A program made the position numbers and the translations under genes. Below the pieces are notes generated by a model. It searched no databases and was not told where the DNA came from. It saw nothing but the letters and a program-made list of their open reading frames with translations. From assembly GCA_947625615.1 (NCBI GenBank), contig CANQPB010000022.1, positions 1 through 37,250 on the forward strand: 37,250 bases of DNA, in the 5' to 3' direction. The stretch comes from an uncultured Clostridia bacterium. GTDB lineage: Bacteria; Bacillota; Clostridia; Oscillospirales; Ruminococcaceae. Positions 31,341 to 37,250 of the stretch are shown here, one piece after another. Position 1 is the first letter of the stretch, and each line of letters opens with the position of its first letter.

Positions 31341-33501
31341 CGAAAGATTTGAAAAGATGATAAAGCGCCTGTCCGACATGGATAAGCACTACAAGATCGA
31401 AAAGCTGCGCTCGGCCTATGAATACGCCGCCGACATGCATAAAGGGCAGTTTCGCGAATCGGGCGAGCCGTATATCACCCACCCGCTCGCCGTGGCGGGA
31501 ATACTTGTAGATCTCGGCATGGACACCGACGCCATTTGCGCGGCGCTTTTGCACGACGTAGTCGAGGACACCCCGGCGACCTATGACGACGTTAAAAAAC
31601 GGTTCGGGGCGGACGTCGCGAACCTTGTCGACGGGGTAACGAAGCTGGATAAAATAAAGCTCGCCTCAAAAGAGGAGCAGCAGGCCGAGAACATAAGAAA
31701 GATCTTTCTTTCCATGGCCAAGGACATAAGGGTGATCATCATAAAGCTCGCCGACCGGCTTCACAACATGCGCACCCTCAATTTCCGCAGCGGAGTTAAG
31801 CGCCGCGACGTCTCGCTTGAGACGATGTCAATATTCGTGCCGCTTGCAAACCGCCTCGGAATCCGCCAGCTAAAGGAAGAACTTGAGGACATATCCTTTT
31901 CCTATCTCGATCCTTTTGCCTACGCCGAGATAGAGCAGCTTCTTGAGAAAAACAAGAAGGAGCGGGAGGATTTCATTGAATCGATAAAGGTCAGGATAAA
32001 GGAGCGCCTTGCGGCGGACTTCCCCAACGCCACCATAGAGGGCAGGGTGAAGAGCGCCTACGGAATCTACAAAAAGGTATACGAGCAGGGCAAGACCTTC
32101 GACGAGATATACGACAAATACGCCGTAAGGGTGATAGTCGACAGCGTGACCGACTGCTACTACGTCCTCGGAATCATGCACGACATGTTCCAGCCGATAC
32201 CCAACCGCTTCAAGGATTACATCTCCACCCCGAAGGCCAACATGTATCAAAGCCTTCACACCACCGTCATGGGCAGGGAGGGCATACCCTTTGAGGTGCA
32301 GATAAGAACCTGGGAGATGCACCACACCGCCGAATTCGGAATAGCCGCGCACTGGAAATATAAAGAGGGTCGCACCGGAAAATATAAATTCGACGAGCGC
32401 CTGAACTGGGTGCGCCAGATACTCGACATACAAAAGGAATCGGACGACGCGGAGGACATAGTCCGCGCGATCAAAAACGATCTCGCCCCCGAGGACGTAT
32501 TCGCCATGACCCCGAAGGGGGACGTCATCACCCTGCCTCAGGGCGCCACCGTTATAGACTTCGCCTACGCCATTCACACGCAGGTGGGCCACAAGATGAC
32601 CGGCGCCAAGGTGGACAAAAAAATGGTGCCCTTCGATTACGTAATAAAGACGGGCGAGATAGTTGAGATAATCACCTCGAAAGACCCCGCCCACGGGCCG
32701 AACCGCGACTGGCTCAACATCTGTCAGACAAACGAGGCCAAGGCGAAGATTCGCACATGGTTCAAAAAGGAGCGCCGCGAGGAGAACATCTCGGAGGGCA
32801 GAGAGGAGCTTTGGCGGGAGCTGAGGCGAAACCTGATTCACATAGAGGAGCAGGATTTACCCGAGCTTGTGGCGGTTGACATGAAGCACCACGGCTGCGA
32901 GACACTTGACGATTTCTACGCCGCCATAGGCTACGGCGGGGTGGTTCTTTCAAAGATCCTCCCGCGGCTCAAGGAGGACTACAACAAAAAATTCGTCCAG
33001 ACCGAAAAGCCGGAAAGCATGGGCTTTGCGCCTGTAACAGACCGCTCCTCCTCCGGCGTTATAGTCGACGGCATAGCCAACTGCGTGGTAAAGCTTTCGC
33101 AGTGCTGCTCGCCGCTGCCCGGCGACGACATAATAGGCTTCATCACCCGCGGCCACGGCGTTTCGGTGCATAAAAAGGACTGCGTAAACTACCTTTCCCA
33201 GAAGGATCAGGCGCCGGACAGGTGGGTGCCAGTCAGGTGGGCGGGTCAGCCCGCGAAGAACTACTACAAGGTGGCGCTCGACGTTGTCGGCTACAACCGC
33301 ATAGGAATCTTCGGAGACGTTCTGCAAAGCCTCAGCGAGGCGAGGATAACCACCCACGAGGCCACGGCGCGCGTCCTTAAAAACGGGAACTTCATGGGCT
33401 CGCTGACGATAAGCGTTGCCGGCACCGCCGAGCTCGACGGCGTTATTTCGCGAATGAAAAAGATATCCGGCGTGCTGTCCGTTGAAAGGAGCGCAAAATG
33501 A
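31324..33501 (+). CDS. relA: Bifunctional (p)ppGpp synthetase/hydrolase (Rel)
   Basis: This 725-residue enzyme makes and degrades (p)ppGpp during starvation. The HD hydrolase domain (1-200) has His53, His77-Asp78 in LLHDVVEDTPAT, and DRLHNMRTL. The synthetase domain (about 230-350) has RFKDYISTPKANMYQSLHTTV; RFKD (RxKD) is the form seen in bifunctional enzymes, so both activities are predicted. The TGS domain (about 395-455, DVFAMTPKGDVITLP) is followed by a zinc-finger-like helical part (CCSPLPGD) and an ACT domain at the C-terminus (about 650-725). All key residues are intact. The ATG is within the end of recJ; the next gene overlaps by 4 bp. Confidence 0.96.
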   Translation: MAETCDERFEKMIKRLSDMDKHYKIEKLRSAYEYAADMHKGQFRESGEPYITHPLAVAGILVDLGMDTDAICAALLHDVVEDTPATYDDVKKRFGADVANLVDGVTKLDKIKLASKEEQQAENIRKIFLSMAKDIRVIIIKLADRLHNMRTLNFRSGVKRRDVSLETMSIFVPLANRLGIRQLKEELEDISFSYLDPFAYAEIEQLLEKNKKEREDFIESIKVRIKERLAADFPNATIEGRVKSAYGIYKKVYEQGKTFDEIYDKYAVRVIVDSVTDCYYVLGIMHDMFQPIPNRFKDYISTPKANMYQSLHTTVMGREGIPFEVQIRTWEMHHTAEFGIAAHWKYKEGRTGKYKFDERLNWVRQILDIQKESDDAEDIVRAIKNDLAPEDVFAMTPKGDVITLPQGATVIDFAYAIHTQVGHKMTGAKVDKKMVPFDYVIKTGEIVEIITSKDPAHGPNRDWLNICQTNEAKAKIRTWFKKERREENISEGREELWRELRRNLIHIEEQDLPELVAVDMKHHGCETLDDFYAAIGYGGVVLSKILPRLKEDYNKKFVQTEKPESMGFAPVTDRSSSGVIVDGIANCVVKLSQCCSPLPGDDIIGFITRGHGVSVHKKDCVNYLSQKDQAPDRWVPVRWAGQPAKNYYKVALDVVGYNRIGIFGDVLQSLSEARITTHEATARVLKNGNFMGSLTISVAGTAELDGVISRMKKISGVLSVERSAK

Positions 33502-34124
33502 CCCTTCACCCGCTTTACGGCCTCGGCGATTTCGGCACGAACTGCTATATTCTCGCCTCGTCCGACGGCCTCGCCGCGCTCATCGACGCGCCTTACAGCG
33601 CCGCCGCGATATCAAAAAAGCTCGATTCCGAGGGGCTTAGGCTTAAAAAGATTTTTCTCACCCACGGGCATTGCGACCACATCGAGGCGCTCGGCGGGCT
33701 CTGCGAAAAATACGGCTGCGAGGTGTTTATCTCCCCCGGCGACGCAAAAATGCTCGCCGACGGGCGTCTTTGCCTTTCGGAATATTTTGGCACGCCGTTT
33801 AAGCCCTTTTACGGGGCTTCCGAACTCTCGGACGGCGAGACCTTAAGCCTCGGCGACATATCGCTTAAGGTTATGTTCACGCCGGGGCACAGCGCGGGAT
33901 CGGTATGCTATATCGCCCGCGATTTCATATTCACCGGCGACACCCTTTTTGAAGGCTCGGTCGGCCGGACGGATCTCGGCGGGGACATGAACGAGCTTCT
34001 TTTATCGGTAAAAAAGCTTATGGATCTCGGCAGAAACTACACGGTATATCCCGGTCACGGCGCCCCGAGCGATCTTGAAACCGAGCTTAAATTCAATCCG
34101 TGGCTCGGGCCGCTGAGAAATTAA
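33498..34124 (+). CDS. MBL-fold metallo-hydrolase (glyoxalase II-like)
   Basis: This 208-residue enzyme of the metallo-beta-lactamase fold hydrolyses a thioester or similar bond. THGHCDH (55-61) carries the dimetal-site His56, His58, Asp60 and His61. PGHSAGSV and FTGDTLFEGSVGRTDL carry the third His and the bridging Asp, and PGHG near the end gives the last His. Length is normal. It overlaps relA by four bases (ATGA). It is commonly found beside relA and hemZ in Clostridia. The true substrate is unknown; hydroxyacylglutathione is unlikely in an anaerobe without glutathione. Confidence 0.92.
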   Translation: MTLHPLYGLGDFGTNCYILASSDGLAALIDAPYSAAAISKKLDSEGLRLKKIFLTHGHCDHIEALGGLCEKYGCEVFISPGDAKMLADGRLCLSEYFGTPFKPFYGASELSDGETLSLGDISLKVMFTPGHSAGSVCYIARDFIFTGDTLFEGSVGRTDLGGDMNELLLSVKKLMDLGRNYTVYPGHGAPSDLETELKFNPWLGPLRN

Positions 34125-34138
34125 AGGCAGGAGTTAAT

Positions 34139-35647
34139 ATGACGCTGATTTTTTCCGGCCACGGCTTCAGATATGAGACCGAGGCCGTGGCAAAGCTTTT
34201 CTTTCCCGCGCAGCCCTTTTCGTTTACAGAGGACGGCTCGAAGGAGATCTTTATGTATACCCCCGGGCCCTGCTGCCTGATTTTAAGGGATATAGACGGC
34301 GGCGGGGCGAATCTTTACGCCGCGGCGAAGATCGGGGAAAACACCGAGGAGAGACAGGGATTTGTTTCAGGCTCGGATCCCGATTTTGAGCATTCCTGCG
34401 AGCTGGGGCTTTGCAGGCTTATGTTTGAATGCCTGAGCGCCCTAACGGGTATCCGCCCGGGCTGGGGGGTTCTTACGGGCGTCAGGCCGGTTAAGCTTGT
34501 CAGCAGGCTTATGGCCGGCGGAATGAGCCGCGAGGAGCTTTACCTGCATATGCGCGACAGGCTTTACGTCACGCCCGAAAAGACCGCCCTTGCGCTTTCG
34601 GTCGCCGAGAACCAATCTTCGGTGACGGCGGCGCTTCCGCCCCGAAGCTTCAGCCTATATGTTTCGATACCCTTTTGCCCGTCAAGGTGTTCTTATTGCT
34701 CCTTCGTCTCTGAAACGGTGGGCAGCTGCTTCGGGCTTATCCCGGAATATATCCGGCTTCTCTGCGAGGAGATATCGTATACCGCGAAAAGGGCCGGCGA
34801 TCTCGGCCTTAGGCTCGACACCGTTTATTTCGGCGGGGGAACGCCCACCGCAGTAAGCGCATGGGATCTTGAAACGCTGATGAGAGCGATATCCCGGGGA
34901 TTTGATATTTCGGGGATCCGGGAATATACCGTTGAGGCGGGGCGGCCGGACACCGTCACCGAAGAAAAGCTTAAGGTGATAAAAGATAACGGCGCCGACA
35001 GGGTTTCGGTAAACCCGCAGACGCTTCGGCAGAGCGTTCTTGACGCCGTAGGCCGCAGGCACACCGTGGAGCAGTTTTTCGAGGCTTACGGGCTTGCGCG
35101 CCGCCAAGGCTTCAAGGCGGTGAACGTAGACCTTATAGCCGGGCTTCCGACCGACGACGAGGAGGGCTTTAAAAGCACGGTAAACAGGGTAGTCGGTCTT
35201 GAGCCGGAGAACATAACCGTCCACGCGCTTTCGATAAAGCGGGCGGCGGATTTGGGCCGCGGCGGGGCGCCCGTTTCGGGGGCCGAGGCCGCCGCGAACA
35301 TGATAGCCTATTCCGAGAGCTTTCTTGGCGGCGCGGGATATAAGCCCTATTACCTTTACAGGCAGAAAAACCAGCTCGGCAATCTTGAAAACGTAGGCTA
35401 CGAGCGGGGCGGCACCCCGGGGATTTACAACGTCAACATGATGGAGGAGATCCAGACGGTCATAGCTGTCGGCGCGGGGGCGTCGACAAAGGTGGTCTCG
35501 GGCGAAAAGGAGATAAAGCGGTATTACAATCCGAAATATCCGCTCGAATATATCCGCAGGTTCGACGAAACGGTCAAAGCAAGAAAGGCCGAGGCGTTTT
35601 TGAGGATAGAGAATATACTTGAAAGCAAAGGAAAGCTTAACGTATGA
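34139..35647 (+). CDS. hemZ: Coproporphyrinogen dehydrogenase-like radical SAM protein HemZ
   Basis: This 502-residue radical-SAM protein is of the oxygen-independent coproporphyrinogen oxidase family. The first 165 residues are the HemZ-specific extension (SGHGFRYETEAVAKLFFP, GVLTGVRPVKLVSRLM). Then comes YVSIPFCPSRCSYCSF, with Cys180, 184 and 187 binding the [4Fe-4S] cluster. YFGGGTPTAVSA, TVEAGRPDTVTEEK and VNVDLIAGLPTD are the further strands of the barrel. It should act on haem precursors, but HemZ and HemW relatives also act as haem chaperones, so activity is uncertain. The ATG at 34139 is chosen with AGGAG upstream. The last four bases overlap the next gene. Confidence 0.92.
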   Translation: MTLIFSGHGFRYETEAVAKLFFPAQPFSFTEDGSKEIFMYTPGPCCLILRDIDGGGANLYAAAKIGENTEERQGFVSGSDPDFEHSCELGLCRLMFECLSALTGIRPGWGVLTGVRPVKLVSRLMAGGMSREELYLHMRDRLYVTPEKTALALSVAENQSSVTAALPPRSFSLYVSIPFCPSRCSYCSFVSETVGSCFGLIPEYIRLLCEEISYTAKRAGDLGLRLDTVYFGGGTPTAVSAWDLETLMRAISRGFDISGIREYTVEAGRPDTVTEEKLKVIKDNGADRVSVNPQTLRQSVLDAVGRRHTVEQFFEAYGLARRQGFKAVNVDLIAGLPTDDEEGFKSTVNRVVGLEPENITVHALSIKRAADLGRGGAPVSGAEAAANMIAYSESFLGGAGYKPYYLYRQKNQLGNLENVGYERGGTPGIYNVNMMEEIQTVIAVGAGASTKVVSGEKEIKRYYNPKYPLEYIRRFDETVKARKAEAFLRIENILESKGKLNV

Positions 35648-37250
35648 CGAAGAACGATGTCATAAGGCTTGAGATAACGTCGGTTGCAAACGACGGCTCC
35701 GGCGTGGGAAGATATGAGGGCGCGGCGGTTTTCGTGCCCTTTTCCGCTGTCGGCGACATACTGGAATGCCGGGTGCTTAAGGTGCTGAAAAACCGCGCGT
35801 ATGCAAAAATCGAGAGGATAGTTTCCCCCTCGCCCGACCGCATACCCCCGGACTGCCCGGCATATTTAAAGTGCGGCGGCTGCTGTTTCAGGCATATAAG
35901 CTATGCCGCAGAGCTTAGGGCCAAGGCGGGCTTTGTTTCGGACGCGTTTCGGCGGATAGCCTCGCTTACTCCCGAATTCGAGCCGATAATCCCGGCGCCG
36001 TCGCCCCAAAGATACCGCAACAAGGCGCAGATGCCTGTCGCCGAGGGTGATAACGGGCCGGTCTGCGGGTTTTACTCGGCGCGCTCGCACAGGGTTATCC
36101 CCTGCGGCGACTGTCTTTTGGCGCCGAAGGAATTTTCCGACATCTGCCAAAGGATCCTCGAATATCAGAAGAAAAAATCCTTAAGCTGCTACGACGAAAT
36201 TACCGGCAGCGGGCTTTTGCGGCATATCTACCTCAGGCGGGGGCATTACAGCGGCGAAACGGCGGTCTGCCTGATAGTGACGCGGGCGACGCACGCCTAC
36301 GACGGGCTGGCGAAAGAGCTCGCGGGCGAATTTTCGGATATAAAGACGGTGATACTGAATATAAATCCCGAGAGGACGAACGTCATCACCGGGGAGAGGG
36401 AGATAATTCTTTACGGCGGCGGCAGGATAAACGACATGATATGCAATATCGGGGTGGAGCTTTCGGCGAAGAGCTTTTACCAGGTGAACACCCCGGCGGC
36501 CGAGGCGGTATACCGAAAGGCCGCGGAATATGCCTCTCTCACCGGCCGCGAGACGGTTTTGGATCTTTACTGCGGCGCGGGAACGGTGGGGCTTTCTATG
36601 GCCAAGGACGCCCGCAGGCTTATCGGCGTTGAGGTGGTGCCGCAGGCGGTGGAAAACGCCAAGGAAAACGCCCTGCGAAACGGCGCACGAAACGCCGAGT
36701 TTATAGCCGCCGACGCCGCCGAGGCCGCAAAAAGCCTCTGCGAAAGGGGAGAGCGCCCCGACGTCGTGATAGTGGATCCTCCCCGAAAGGGCTGCGACCC
36801 CGCCACCCTTGCCGCCATCGCCGAGATGTCCCCCGAAAGGGTTGTGATGATTTCCTGCGATCCCGCCACCGCCGCCCGCGACTGCCTTAGCCTGACGAAA
36901 GCGGGCTACGCGCTTTCAAAGGTCTGCCCCGCCGACATGTTCCCCCGCACAAGGCATGTGGAGACAGTTGTCCAACTTTCCAAGGGAGAAATCCAGTCAA
37001 AGAAGATTCGCGTTGACTTCTCTCTGGAGGATATGGATATGTCCGGCTTCCAAAAAGGCGCGACCTATGGAGAGATCAAGGCTTATGTGAAAGAGCATAC
37101 CGGGCTCACGGTTTCTTCCCTCTACATCGCGCAAGTGAAACAGAAGTGCGGGATTATTGAACGGGAGAATTACAATAAGCCCAAGTCAGAGAGCGCCAAG
37201 CAGCCCCAATGCCCGCCGGAGAAAGAAGCGGCGATTCGGGCGGCACTGGA
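35644..37250 (+). CDS. rlmD: 23S rRNA (uracil-5-)-methyltransferase RlmD-like, partial, with foreign-looking C-terminal extension
   Basis: At least 535 residues are present and the frame is open at the window end. A TRAM domain (1-60) is followed by cluster cysteines C71, C77 and C80 (CPAYLKCGGC) and one near 155 (IPCGDC). The SAM site is VLDLYCGAGTVGLSMA; VIVDPPRKGCDP and MISCDPATAARD carry the catalytic residues. The family normally ends soon after RTRHVETVVQLS (446). Here the frame runs on for at least 89 more residues (SKKIRVDFSLEDMDMSG, YIAQVKQKCGIIERENYNKPK, QCPPEKEA). From about 36960 base and codon use change from GC-rich to mixed. This suggests the end was exchanged by an integrating element. 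The enzyme core is intact and probably active. It overlaps hemZ by four bases (ATGA). Confidence 0.88.
   Translation, partial: MTKNDVIRLEITSVANDGSGVGRYEGAAVFVPFSAVGDILECRVLKVLKNRAYAKIERIVSPSPDRIPPDCPAYLKCGGCCFRHISYAAELRAKAGFVSDAFRRIASLTPEFEPIIPAPSPQRYRNKAQMPVAEGDNGPVCGFYSARSHRVIPCGDCLLAPKEFSDICQRILEYQKKKSLSCYDEITGSGLLRHIYLRRGHYSGETAVCLIVTRATHAYDGLAKELAGEFSDIKTVILNINPERTNVITGEREIILYGGGRINDMICNIGVELSAKSFYQVNTPAAEAVYRKAAEYASLTGRETVLDLYCGAGTVGLSMAKDARRLIGVEVVPQAVENAKENALRNGARNAEFIAADAAEAAKSLCERGERPDVVIVDPPRKGCDPATLAAIAEMSPERVVMISCDPATAARDCLSLTKAGYALSKVCPADMFPRTRHVETVVQLSKGEIQSKKIRVDFSLEDMDMSGFQKGATYGEIKAYVKEHTGLTVSSLYIAQVKQKCGIIERENYNKPKSESAKQPQCPPEKEAAIRAAL
36945..36985 (+). other. Candidate attachment-site region at the rlmD 3' end
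   Basis: The normal end of the methyltransferase (codons for HVETVVQLS) meets the new composition here. Such a position is where elements that target rum/rlmD genes are known to integrate. The exact crossover core cannot be fixed without the other end. Confidence 0.45.

Noticed and set aside
31870-32841. Open frame of 323 codons on the minus strand
   Set aside because: It is antisense to relA, whose synthetase and TGS domains cover the region. The translation has no recognisable family motif.

Overview
The window looks like a chromosomal piece of a GC-rich, strictly anaerobic, spore-forming Clostridia bacterium, most like the gut Oscillospirales/Ruminococcaceae. The reasons are both dipicolinate synthase subunits, a PerR-type regulator next to rubrerythrin, the HemZ radical-SAM protein, several secreted or cytosolic glycosidases, a half-dockerin, frequent GTG/TTG starts, and SigA-type promoters with 17-bp spacers. 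No rRNA, tRNA, CRISPR array or transposase was seen.

Layout. 1-1.35 kb: a cation:proton antiporter (-). 1.5-9.9 kb: a GH3 glycosidase with an inserted beta-trefoil-like module, perR-like gene, rubrerythrin, a small Spo0A-C-like protein (-), a GH98 lipoprotein, and an Ala-rich membrane-anchored surface protein. 10-14.8 kb (-): a VTC-domain protein and a DUF4956 membrane protein, then a large GH2 glycosidase behind a hairpin. 15-16.6 kb: a secreted Ig/Fn3-like repeat protein ending in one dockerin EF-hand, whose promoter spacer contains a run of ten G. 16.7-17.6 kb (-): ferredoxin, thioredoxin and a mini ferredoxin:thioredoxin-reductase-like protein. 17.9-19.3 kb (-): dpaB and dpaA. 19.7-21.2 kb: a DUF1846 protein. 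21.2-22.1 kb: an AT-rich divergent pair, an unknown protein and an HTH regulator, around a perfect 20-bp palindrome in a promoter spacer. 22.1-25.9 kb: araD-like epimerase, a YfcE-like phosphoesterase, three small helical hypothetical proteins, an unknown gene and trmB. 25.9-28.8 kb (-): rodA/ftsW-like, a CrtO-like membrane protein, galK and trmB as an overlapping operon. 29.3 kb to the end (+): recJ, relA/spoT, an MBL hydrolase, hemZ and an rlmD-like methyltransferase, all overlapping or nearly so.

How the parts work together. The glycosidases, epimerase and galactokinase fit a glycan-foraging life, with GH98 pointing to host blood-group glycans or xylan. PerR, rubrerythrin and the ferredoxin-thioredoxin chain fit peroxide and redox defence in an anaerobe. 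The dpa genes provide spore dipicolinate.

The features most worth following up are non-standard: a G10 tract in a promoter (possible phase variation), an rlmD gene whose C-terminus switches abruptly to foreign-looking sequence (possible junction of an integrated element), a compact redox triad with altered cysteine spacing, dispersed hairpin repeats with paired base changes, an apparent ACG start for the RodA-like gene, and an apparent one-base frameshift at the start of a small gene.
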